From contig UREB01000021.1 in assembly GCA_900546685.1 (NCBI GenBank), positions 1-14,767 on the forward strand: a DNA stretch of 14,767 bases. The letters are read 5' to 3'. Shown here one piece after another: positions 1-8,500 of the stretch; the stretch's first letter is position 1; each line of letters opens with the position of its first letter. Source of the DNA: an uncultured Eubacteriales bacterium. Lineage in GTDB: Bacteria; Bacillota; Clostridia; Christensenellales; QAND01. Both the position numbers and the translations under genes were made by a program. The notes below the pieces were generated by a model. That model did not search any database. It was not told the DNA's origin and was given only the letters and a program-made list of their open reading frames with translations.

Positions 1-18
1 CGTGTGCTCTTCCGATCT
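1..18. other. Illumina TruSeq adapter remnant (not genomic)
   Basis: The first 18 bases are identical to the 3' end of the standard TruSeq read-2 adapter (ending GCTCTTCCGATCT). Pyruvate carboxylase coding sequence begins immediately afterwards, at base 19. The last adapter T joins bases 19-20 to make a false in-frame TAG at 18-20, so the reading frame appears to stop where the real gene continues off the contig. This is untrimmed library sequence at a contig end. Confidence 0.97.
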
Positions 19-2498
19 AGGCACAGATCCTCATTGCCGAGGGCCTGCCGTTGGATGATCCTCAGCTATGCCTGACACAGGACAATATCCACCAGTATGG
101 GTATGCCATTCAGTGCCGCGTTACCACGGAGGACCCGCGCAACAACTTTGCCCCAGATACCGGCAAGATTACCCTGTACCGCAGCGGCGGCGGCAACGGC
201 GTACGCCTGGACGCCGGCAATGCGTTTGCTGGCGCTGTCATTTCGCCGTATTACGACAGCCTGTTGGTAAAGATCACCACCACCGACCGCACGTTTGTCG
301 GCGCGGCCCGCAAGGCGCTGCGTTCTTTGGCGGAGATTCGCGTGCGCGGCGTCAAGACCAATGTGCCGTTTTTGATGAACGTATTGAAGAACAGCACGTT
401 TTTGGCCGGCAAATGCGATACGTTTTTCATCGACTCCACCCCGTCTTTGTTTGATATCGAAGTGCCGGAAGACCGCGCCTCCAAGATGTTATCCTATATC
501 GGCGAACGCATCCTAGAAGAGGATCGCCTGCCAAAGCCGCAGGTCACCGTTGCCCTTCCGCCTTATATCAAGGGCGAGATCCCGGAAGGCGGCTTCAAAA
601 AGCTGTTGGATGAAAAGGGCCCCAAGGCCGTCGCCAAGGCTGTATTGGAGGAAAAAAAGCTGCTCATATCCGATACCACCATGCGCGATGCGCACCAGTC
701 TCTTCTGGCAACGCGCGTGCGCACCTTTGATATGGCGTTGGCTTCCTACTCCACCTCGCATATCTTATCGCCTGCATTTTCGCTGGAAATGTGGGGGGGC
801 GCCACGTTTGATGTTGCCTATCGTTTCCTACACGAATCCCCGTGGGAACGGCTGGATTCCCTGCGCAGCAAAATCCCAAACATCCTGTTCCAAATGCTGT
901 TCCGCGGCGCCAATGCCGTTGGCTATAAGAATTATCCGGACAATGTCGTGCGCGCTTTTGTCAAGGAAAGCGCCAAGCGCGGCATCGACGTATTCCGCAT
1001 CTTTGACTCGTTAAACTGGCTGCCTGTCATGGAGGTGGCCTTGGAAGAGGTGCTCAATCAGGATAAGATCGCTGAGGCCACCATCTGCTATACCGGCGAC
1101 ATTACCGACCCCAAGCGCGATAAATATCCGCTGGAATACTATGTAAAGCTTGCCAAAGAGCTGGAGCATCGCGGGGCCCATATGCTTGCCATCAAGGATA
1201 TGAGCGGCCTTTTAAAGCCCTTTGCCGCGAAAAAGCTGGTCAAGGCCTTGAAGGACGAATTGACCATCCCTGTGCACCTGCACACGCACGATACCTCCGG
1301 CAACCAGATTGCCGCTTACCTCATGGCCGCCGAGGCCGGGGTGGATATCGTGGACTGCGCCATTGGCAGCCTTTCCAGCTTTACCAGCCAGCCCTCCATC
1401 AACAGCCTGTGCTATGCCCTCAAGGGCACAGAGCGCGATCCCGGCTTTGATTTGGATGCGTTGGATAAGCTAAGCAGCTACTGGGCAGATGTGCGCCCCA
1501 TGTACGCGCAGTTTGAAGCCGGCCTCCAGTCGCCGGATACCGAAATCTATAAGCTGGAGATCCCCGGCGGCCAATATTCCAACTTCAAACCGCAGGTTAC
1601 GGCATTGGGGCTGGGCCATCGGTTTGAAGAGGTCAAGCAAATGTATTCCACCGTTAACCAGATGCTGGGCGATATCGTGAAGGTTACGCCTTCCAGCAAA
1701 ATGGTAGGCGATTTGGCCATCTTTATGGTGCAAAACCACCTGACCCCGGAAACCATCGTATCCGAAGGCATGCATTATAACTTCCCGGACAGCGTTGTCT
1801 CTTACTTCTCCGGCATGATGGGCCAACCGCAAGGCGGCTTCCCCGAAGATCTGCAAAGGGTTGTGCTCAAGGGCGAAAAGGCCATTACCTGCCGCCCTGG
1901 CGAGCTGCTGGCGCCCGTGGATTTTGAAGCGGTGCGCCAAAGCCTGCCGGAATCGCATCGCGACGATGCCAGCGTGCTGTCCGCCTGCCTGTATCCCAAG
2001 GTGTTTGAAGAATACCTGGCCCATCTTGAAGAATACGGCGATCTTTCCAAGCTGGAAACGCCGGTCTTTATGCGTGGGATGGACCCGGGCGATCTGCATG
2101 CGGTGGTCGTTGAAAACGGCAAGGTGCTGACCATCAAATTCGTCAGCATGGGCGAAATGAACGATGACGGCACGCGCAACCTCATCTTTGAGCTCAACGG
2201 CATTCAGCGTGTCGTGGCCATCAAGGTGCCCAATGCCGAGGTCGTGGCCGATCATCAGACCATTATGGCCGATCCTACGGATGAACGGCATATTGCAGCC
2301 TCCATCCCCGGCTTGGTCAGCAAGGTGTTGGTACAGGTCGGCGATACGGTAGAGGTTAACGAAACGCTGTGCGTCATCGAGGCGATGAAGATGGAAACCA
2401 ACATCGTCGCCAAAAAGCCGGGCCGCGTTGTCACTAGCCGTGTGGCCGAGGGCAGCGATGTAAAAGCCGGCGAATTGCTGTTTGTCATCGAAGAATAA
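19..2498 (+). CDS. pycA: pyruvate carboxylase, 5'-truncated
   Basis: Biotin enzyme that carboxylates pyruvate to oxaloacetate (anaplerosis, cytoplasm). About 826 codons are present against about 1145 in full-length family members, so roughly 320 N-terminal residues (most of the ATP-grasp biotin carboxylase domain) lie off the contig. Taking the codon at 51 as residue 1, the order is: end of the biotin carboxylase domain (CRVTTEDP then NNFAPDTG, about residues 23-38); carboxyltransferase domain opening with DTTMRDAHQS (208-217); the lysine of AIKDMSG (Lys382), expected to be carbamylated; the HLHTHD metal-ligand motif (409-414); the PYC/OADA conserved domain; and a C-terminal biotinyl domain with EAMKMET, biotin lysine at 780. 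There is no genuine start in the window: the TTG at 51 is internal, and in-frame coding runs back to the adapter junction. An intrinsic terminator follows 22 bp after the stop. Oxaloacetate decarboxylase alpha chain is excluded by the biotin carboxylase remnant fused upstream. Confidence 0.95.
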
Positions 2499-2520
2499 CG
2501 CGCTATGTATCCAATCTTAA

Positions 2521-2551
2521 GGCCGCTATGCATTGGCATAGCGGCCCTTTT
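2521..2551 (+). terminator. intrinsic terminator of pycA
   Basis: A perfect 11-bp stem (2521-2531 with 2536-2546, arm GGCCGCTATGC) closes a 4-base ATTG loop and is followed by CTTTT. It lies 22 bp past the pycA stop codon. Confidence 0.9.
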
Positions 2552-2632
2552 CTATGCAAAATATGGCGTATGGACAGAGATTCGCTCGTATGCCGTCTAT
2601 AAATCCAAACATCATGATTTTATGATATTTAT

Positions 2633-2661
2633 TTGACTTTGTGCTGTTCTTTTGTTATACT
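2633..2661 (+). promoter_or_regulatory. sigma-A promoter of the MATE-GNAT operon
   Basis: The -35 box TTGACT (2633-2638), a 17-bp spacer, and the -10 box TATACT (2656-2661) preceded by TG-T (extended -10) make this the closest match to consensus in the window. Transcription would start near 2668, leaving a leader of about 120 nt before the MATE start codon. Confidence 0.85.
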
Positions 2662-2700
2662 AAGTTAAGAATAACTCTCGTGTTATGCTCATTTTGGGTA

Positions 2701-2743
2701 GGCTGGGGAGGGAATGCATGTTTCCTTTGTCCCAGCCTTTTTT
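2701..2743 (+). terminator. terminator hairpin in the MATE leader (possible attenuator)
   Basis: GGCTGGG (2701-2707) pairs with CCCAGCC (2731-2737). The inner part is partly paired (AGGGAA against TTTCCTTT) and a TTTTTTCTC tract follows. It lies about 33 nt after the predicted transcription start and 34 nt before the MATE Shine-Dalgarno sequence, so it would end transcription before the operon unless bypassed. I see no upstream segment complementary to the ascending arm that could act as an antiterminator, and the leader is too short for most known riboswitches. Confidence 0.65.
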
Positions 2744-2776
2744 CTCTATGGGTCTCTTTTTTTATTGCTCTATTTT

Positions 2777-2783
2777 AAGGAGG
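2777..2783 (+). promoter_or_regulatory. Shine-Dalgarno sequence that fixes the MATE start
   Basis: AAGGAGG ends 1 nt before an ATG at 2785 and 7 nt before a second in-frame ATG at 2791. Only the second has workable spacing, so translation should begin at 2791. Confidence 0.85.
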
Positions 2784-2790
2784 TATGTGT

Positions 2791-4161
2791 ATGGAGCGTT
2801 CCCTTTCGCTGACAGAAGGGCATGTCCACAGCACCATGCTGCGCTTTGCTCTCCCCTTTCTCTTGGCCAACTTGCTACAAGCGCTGTACGGCGCTGCCGA
2901 TCTGCTCATCGTCGGCCAGTTTTCCACGCCAGCCCAGCTATCCGCTGTGGCCACGGGCAGTCAAGTGCTGCAAACCGTGACTTCACTTGTCTCTGGTCTT
3001 ACCACCGGCGGCACCATCCTATTGGGGCAATATATAGGCATGTCCTCAGAACGCGACGTAAAGCAGACGGTCTCCACCATGATGTCGCTGTTTGCCATTG
3101 TGGCGCTGGGGCTGATGGCGATTCTATTTGCCGCCACCATCCCGCTCGTTTCGCTGCTGCAAACGCCGGAGGCCGCCGTGCCCTATACGCGGGCGTATGT
3201 ATACATCTGCTCCGGCGGCGTATTTTTCATTTTTGGCTATAATGCCATCAGCGCCATGCTGCGCGGCATGGGCGATTCCAAGCGTCCGCTGTATTTCATT
3301 GCCATTGCGTGTGTTTGCAATATCGTAGGGGATCTTGTGCTGGTCGGTGTATTCCATATGGGGGCTGCCGGCGCCGCCATCGCTACGGTTGCCTCCCAGG
3401 GAATCAGTATGCTGCTGGCCATTGTCTATCTGATCCGCAAAAAGTTTTTGTTTGATTTCAAACCCAAAAGCTTTCGTTTATACCGAGAGAAGGTTTCTAC
3501 CCTACTCCGTTTGGGGCTGCCTGTATCCTTCCAGGATACACTGGTGAATATCTCTTTTTTGTTTATCACCGCCATTGTCAACCATATGGGGGTCATCGCC
3601 TCCGCTGCGCTGGGCGTTGTCGGTAAGATCAATACCTTTACGATGCTGCCGCCCACTGCTTTTTCCGCTGCCCTGGCCGCGATGGTTGCGCAAAATATGG
3701 GCGCCGGCAAGCAGGACCGCGCCAAGCAGTGCATGAAGCACGCCATCCTCCTGTCGCTGTGTTTTGGCGTTGCCTGCTTTGTGCTGGTACAGCTCTGGCC
3801 TGCCTTTTTTGCACGCATCTTTACCAGCGATGCAGCCGTTATCGCTGGCAGCACGGAATACCTGCGTTCCTTCAGCTTTGACTTTATCCTGGTATGCTTT
3901 ATGTTCTGCCTTAACGGCTTTTTCAATGGCTGCGGGCGCACCGTCTTTTCCATGGCCAACAACCTCTCCTCCACCTTTCTCATTCGCGTTCCCATCGCCT
4001 TTATCGTATCCAGGGTCGCCTCCGAAAGCCTGTTTGCCATCGGTTTTGCAGCGCCACTGGCATCGCTGTTTTCCATCGTCGTCGCTTTTCTCTACTTGCG
4101 CACCGGCCGTTGGCAGCATAGTGCCCTGCATACTCTGAAAGCGGAGGATCAAACGCCATGA
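2791..4161 (+). CDS. MATE family efflux transporter
   Basis: A 456-residue integral membrane protein of the multidrug and toxin extrusion family, which export cationic or drug-like compounds in exchange for Na+ or H+. The length matches the usual 440-480. The sequence is hydrophobic throughout, compatible with the family's 12 helices in two related halves. The N-terminal helix region (LLANLLQALYGAADLLIVGQ) and the following GLTTGGTILLGQYIG are typical of clostridial MATE proteins. A related second half begins near residue 245 (LGLPVSFQDTLVNISFL, later AAMVAQNMGAGK). The start at 2791 is chosen by Shine-Dalgarno spacing. The stop TGA overlaps the ATG of the next gene (ATGA, 4158-4161), so the two are translationally coupled. 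The substrate cannot be read from the sequence. Expression probably depends on the near-consensus promoter at 2633-2661 and on read-through of the leader hairpin. Confidence 0.92.
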   Translation: MERSLSLTEGHVHSTMLRFALPFLLANLLQALYGAADLLIVGQFSTPAQLSAVATGSQVLQTVTSLVSGLTTGGTILLGQYIGMSSERDVKQTVSTMMSLFAIVALGLMAILFAATIPLVSLLQTPEAAVPYTRAYVYICSGGVFFIFGYNAISAMLRGMGDSKRPLYFIAIACVCNIVGDLVLVGVFHMGAAGAAIATVASQGISMLLAIVYLIRKKFLFDFKPKSFRLYREKVSTLLRLGLPVSFQDTLVNISFLFITAIVNHMGVIASAALGVVGKINTFTMLPPTAFSAALAAMVAQNMGAGKQDRAKQCMKHAILLSLCFGVACFVLVQLWPAFFARIFTSDAAVIAGSTEYLRSFSFDFILVCFMFCLNGFFNGCGRTVFSMANNLSSTFLIRVPIAFIVSRVASESLFAIGFAAPLASLFSIVVAFLYLRTGRWQHSALHTLKAEDQTP

Positions 4162-4688
4162 TACAATATCGGGCGCTTTTAGAAGCAGAATTGTCCCCGT
4201 CCCTATTTGATGCGTTTGTACGCAGGCAGGTCGTTTCCCAATGTTGGCGCAAGCGCGGCGGTGTTTGGCGCATTGAGTACGACCCATTTGTAGATGATTG
4301 GAACAAGGCGGACTATCAGGCATTGCTAAGCAGCCTTAAGCGCACCCTGGCGGGCCAGGGCGCCGTATACGGTGCATTTGATGGGCATCTGCTCAAGGGC
4401 TTTGTCTCCATCGAAGGTACCAAGCTGGGCAGTAGAGCACAATATATGGACCTATCCCATCTCTATGTATCGCAAGAGCTGCGCGGCCGCGGCATCGGCG
4501 CACGGCTGTTTTCCCTTGCCAAGCAGTTTGCACGCGGCCATGAGGCTGAAAAGCTGTATCTTTCCGCCCATTCCGCTGTGGAAAGCCAAGCCTTTTACCG
4601 TGCTATGGGCTGCGTAGAGGCCGAGGAATACGATCCGGCGCATGTAAAGGCAGAGCCATACGATTGCCAGCTGGAATGCCGCTTATAA
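4158..4688 (+). CDS. GNAT family N-acetyltransferase
   Basis: A 176-residue GCN5-related acetyltransferase that would move an acetyl group from acetyl-CoA to an unidentified amine. The diagnostic acetyl-CoA pyrophosphate loop is R-G-R-G-I-G at residues 109-114, preceded by the beta-4 strand YMDLSHLYVSQE. The C-terminal block ESQAFYRAMGCVEAEEY is the usual GNAT end motif. The N-terminal half (residues 1-70) is less recognisable. The ATG overlaps the MATE stop, with GGAGG at 4143-4147 inside the MATE coding end at 10-nt spacing. Coupling to an efflux pump would fit joint detoxification or antibiotic modification, but this is inference from position only: many GNATs act on metabolites or proteins. 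A shared terminator lies 14 bp past the stop. Confidence 0.9.
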   Translation: MIQYRALLEAELSPSLFDAFVRRQVVSQCWRKRGGVWRIEYDPFVDDWNKADYQALLSSLKRTLAGQGAVYGAFDGHLLKGFVSIEGTKLGSRAQYMDLSHLYVSQELRGRGIGARLFSLAKQFARGHEAEKLYLSAHSAVESQAFYRAMGCVEAEEYDPAHVKAEPYDCQLECRL

Positions 4689-4701
4689 ATGACCGGTTTA
4701 T

Positions 4702-4729
4702 AAAAAAGAGGGCCAAAAGCCCTCTTTTT
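4702..4729. terminator. bidirectional terminator between GNAT and cyclase genes
   Basis: GAGGGC (4708-4713) pairs with GCCCTC (4719-4724) around a CAAAA loop, flanked by A6 on the left and T5 on the right, so either strand yields a hairpin with a U-tract. It lies in the 51-bp gap between the convergent stops at 4688 and 4740 and probably serves both. Confidence 0.9.
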
Positions 4730-4739
4730 CTCTTGCAGT

Positions 4740-5489
4740 TTATTCGTCCTTTACAATGGCAAACGCGCGAACCGGCAGTCCGTTGGCATCGCGGATCTTT
4801 GCGGCCTGCACCACGATAACAGCCCCTGTCGGCGGCACCTGATCCAGATTGGTCAGCATCTCCACCTGAAATCTGTCCCGCTGCAAGACATACCGCTCAC
4901 ATCTTAGCCCCACATCCTTGGAAGAAATCGGGGCGTCTGTATCCAATGTTTCATGCCCAATGGCCGCTACATTGCGCTCGTCAAAGAGAAATTGCAGCGC
5001 CTCAAACCCCCAGCCGGGGAAATGCTCGTTGCCGTCTTCTCCGATGTTGGACAGCGCTGCCCCATCCGGCCAACGCTTGCCCCAATCGGTGCGCAGCGCC
5101 ACAAAGCAGCCCTCCGGAATTTTGCCATGCTCGCTTTCAAAGGCCAAAATATCCGATACCGACAGCTCAAAATCCACATTTTCCTTTACCTGCGGCGTTG
5201 CGTCTATCACGACCAACGGCAGTACGGTATCCATGACGCCAAAATCCTGCGCAACGCGCCCGCCCGGCACAAAGTGCGCGGGATAATCGATGTGCGTGCC
5301 GAATTGGCCCGGAAACTTGAACGTCTGGATCTCCAGATCCATTGCCTCAAAAGGAACGGCGATTTCCCCCAGCGACACGGACCCTTGGGGAATGCCCTCC
5401 CAATAGGGGCTTTCATTTGTCAAGGTATGCGTTAGATCTACCCAGCGGTATTGCTTTGCCTCCGCCAGCTTTTCCCACAAACCAGCCAT
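4740..5489 (-). CDS. cyclase family protein (kynurenine formamidase/isatin hydrolase-like)
   Basis: A 249-residue predicted metal-dependent hydrolase of the 'cyclase' family (Pfam PF04199 type), which includes bacterial arylformamidase KynB and isatin hydrolase. The metal-binding signature reads QFGTHIDYPAHF at residues 62-73, supplying His66, Asp68 and His72. The first ligand position, His in KynB-type members, is Gln62 here. A second family block, IGHETLDTDAP, follows near residue 175. Length is slightly above KynB (about 210). The ATG at 5489 has AAAGGAG at 9-nt spacing. The gene appears to be a single unit with its own promoter just after the purL terminator, ending at the shared terminator at 4702-4729. 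No kynurenine or tryptophan genes are nearby, so substrate is unknown and the name kynB is not justified. Confidence 0.85.
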   Translation of the reverse strand: MAGLWEKLAEAKQYRWVDLTHTLTNESPYWEGIPQGSVSLGEIAVPFEAMDLEIQTFKFPGQFGTHIDYPAHFVPGGRVAQDFGVMDTVLPLVVIDATPQVKENVDFELSVSDILAFESEHGKIPEGCFVALRTDWGKRWPDGAALSNIGEDGNEHFPGWGFEALQFLFDERNVAAIGHETLDTDAPISSKDVGLRCERYVLQRDRFQVEMLTNLDQVPPTGAVIVVQAAKIRDANGLPVRAFAIVKDE

Positions 5490-5523
5490 TGCATACAGCT
5501 CCTTTCCATTGCCTGTTTGGTTC

Positions 5524-5552
5524 AGTGTACCATACCGATCTCTACAAAAAAA
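5524..5552 (-). promoter_or_regulatory. extended -10 promoter of the cyclase gene
   Basis: Read on the minus strand: TTTTTT (5552-5547), 17-bp spacer, TG-G followed by the -10 box TACACT (5529-5524). The -35 position is the T-tract of the purL terminator. Predicted start is near 5517, giving a leader of about 28 nt. Confidence 0.6.
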
Positions 5553-5572
5553 GCCCCCTCACGGAGGCTTTT
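5546..5572 (-). terminator. intrinsic terminator of purL
   Basis: On the minus strand AAAAGCCTCC pairs with GGGGGCTTTT (one T-G pair) across a GTGA loop, followed by a T-tract of seven. It lies 17 bp past the purL stop, and its T-tract doubles as the -35 region of the next promoter. Confidence 0.85.
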
Positions 5573-5588
5573 CTGTTCTTCTCTTGTT

Positions 5589-8500
5589 TTACGCAAAATA
5601 CAGCACGCCGGCACGGAACAGCTTTTGGTCCTTGTCTCCCGGCACATTCTTTGCAATGTTCTCGCCCAGGCGCTCGCTGTGGCCCATCTTGCCGAAAACC
5701 CGGCCGTCCGGGCTGGTAATGCCCTCGATTGCGCTGGCAGAGCCATTGGGGTTAAAGGCAATGTCCGCACTGGGCCGGCCCTCAAAATCCACATACTGGG
5801 TGGCTATCTGTCCCTTTGCCGCCAGCTGGGCGATGGTTTGCTCATCCGCTACAAAGCGCCCTTCCCCATGGGAAATCGGGATGCAGTGCACGTCGCCCGC
5901 CTCTACCAGGCTCAGCCAGGGCGACAGCGTGCTTGTCACGCGCGTGCGCACCATGCGCGAACTGTGCCGCCCGATGGCATTATACGTCAGCGTCGGCGCA
6001 TCCGGCCGAATGGTTTCAATGCGCCCGTTTGGCAGTAGCCCCAGCTTGATAAGCGCTTGGAAGCCGTTACAAATGCCTAAGGCCAGGCCGTCGCGCTGAT
6101 CCAGCAGCCGTCCGATGGCCTCCGCAATGCGTGGGTTGCGCAGCGTTGTTGCAATGAATTTGCCGGAGCCATCCGGCTCATCGCCTGCGGAAAACCCACC
6201 GGGCAGCATGAGGATCTGCGCATTGTCCACACCCTTTGCAATGCGCTCTATGGTATCCTCAATGCCCGCCGGGGACAGGTTGTTGACCACCTGTATTTCC
6301 GGCACAGCGCCCGCCAATTCAAATACACGGGCAGTATCCAGCTCACAGTTTGTGCCCGGCCAAACGGGGATGAGCACCCTGGGCTTTGCCATTTTTGCAC
6401 TGGGGCGTTTTTTCTGGCGTTCGGTATACAGCGGCACCGTCTGCATCGGCGGTGTAAACGGCGTTTCCGTTGGGAATACCGTCTCCAACGGCGCGCGCCA
6501 GGCCTTTTCCAGCGCAGCCAGCGGCACCTTGATTCCATTGACGGACAGCACCGCTTCCTCCGTCGTATGGCCTACCAGCTCCGCAGACGGCAGCTGCAAA
6601 AGCGCTTGCTTGTCTTCCGAGGCAATCAATAAATCGCCTACCCGCCAAGCAAACAGCGTTTGGTGGTCCAAGGTTCCTTCAAAGGCAAAGCCCACGCCGT
6701 TGCCAAAGCACATCTTGGCGACAGCTGCGGCCAGGCCGCCCTCGGCCACCGTCGATGCCGCGCAAACGCTCCCTGCCTGGTGCGCTTTGTATACCGCTTT
6801 GAAGTGCTCTGCACAGGCCGCAAAATCCGGCAGCCCCTGCGCATCCACAGGCAGCGGGATGCGCACCACATACTGCCCCTTCTCCAATGCAGCCGAGCAC
6901 AGCTGCGATGCTTTGGTCTTGGCAATGGCAAAGGCCACCAGCGTCGGCGGCACATTGTATTCCTTAAACGTACCGCTCATGCTGTCCTTCCCTCCGATGG
7001 CGGGCGTGCCAAAGCCAACCTGCGCCATCAGCGCGCCCAACAGCGACGCTACCGGCTTGCCCCAGCTGTCCGGGTTCTGTTTTAGGCTTTCAAAGTATTC
7101 CTGCAACGACAGCCTGGCCGAAAGCGCGTCCGCCCCGGATGCTGCAATCTTGCACAGCGCCTGCGTAACGGCATACGCCCCTGCATGCAACGGGCTTTTT
7201 TCCGCAATGGCCGGTGTAAAGCCAAAAGCCATCGCCGTGGCGTCGTCCGTTTCGCCCGGGGTTGGGAACTTCGCCGCCATAACCTGTTCCGGCGTTGTCT
7301 GGTTCTTGCCGGCAAACGGCATGAATACGGTCTTGGCACCGATGGTGGAGTCAAACCGCTCTACCAAGCCCTTTTGTGCGCATACGTTGAGATCCTTCAT
7401 ATTTTCGCACAGCGCCTTGTCCAGCGGCATGACCGCCAGCGTTTGCGGTACCGCGCTGCGAATCTCTTGCCATTGCGGCGCCTTCACATGCGCCACAGCA
7501 TGCTGCGTTACGCCGTTGGTATCCAAAAAGGCCCTGTCGATATCCACAATGGATGCGCCGCGCCAGCGCATCACCAGCCTGTTATCGTCTGTTACCTCCG
7601 CTACGACTACCGCCTCCAGGTTTTCCTGCCGGCACAGCTCGATAAACCGCTCGGCGTTTTCGCGGGCCACCACAACGGCCATACGCTCTTGGCTTTCGCT
7701 GATGGCCAGCTCCGTACCATCCAGCCCCTCATATTTTTTGGGAACCACATCCAGATCAATGCGCAGCCCAGGCGCCAGCTCGCCAATGGCCACGCTGACC
7801 CCGCCTGCGCCAAAGTCGTTGCAGCGCTTGATAAGCCGGACCGCCTCCGCGTTGAGCACCAAGCGCTGGATCTTGCGTTCTGTGGGCGCGTTTCCCTTTT
7901 GTACCTGAGAGCCGCATTCCGTCAGGCTCTTGGCGTCATGCGAAACGGAAGAGCCCGTGGCCCCGCCGATGCCGTCGCGCCCGGTACGCCCGCCAAAGAG
8001 GATCACGACATCCCCCTTTTGCGGCTCCTCGCGCACGACGTTTTCTTCCTTCACCGCGCCGACCACCGCGCCAATCTCCATCCGCTTTGCCACATAGCCG
8101 GGATGATAGATCTCCGCAACCTGCCCTGTGGCCAGCCCGATCTGATTGCCGTACGCGGAAAAGCCGTGCGCTGCGCCTGTGGTAATACGCCGCTGCTGCA
8201 AGCGCCCCGGTACGGTATCCTCCAGCGGCGTATTGGGGTCCGCGCAGCCTGTTACGCGCATGGCCTGGTGGGTATAGGCCCGGCTAGCCAAAATATCACG
8301 GATTGCCCCGCCCAGGCAGGTAGCCGCGCCGCCAAACGGCTCGATTTCGGTGGGATGGTTGTGCGTTTCGTTCTTAAATTCCAACAGCCATTTTTCCGGC
8401 TTGCCATCCACCTCAATGTCCGCCGTTACGCTGCATGCGTTGATCTCTTCACTTTCGTCCAGGTCATGTACCTTGCCCTGATTTTTCAGCGCTTTTGCAC

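Noticed and set aside
2685..3242. A 185-codon plus-strand frame beginning in the MATE leader, considered as a leader peptide for attenuation
   Set aside because: It has no good ribosome binding site at 2685 and has no early stop: it runs 450 bp into the MATE gene out of frame. A second ATG at 2718 has GGGAGG upstream but shares the same long frame, so it is not a short regulatory peptide.
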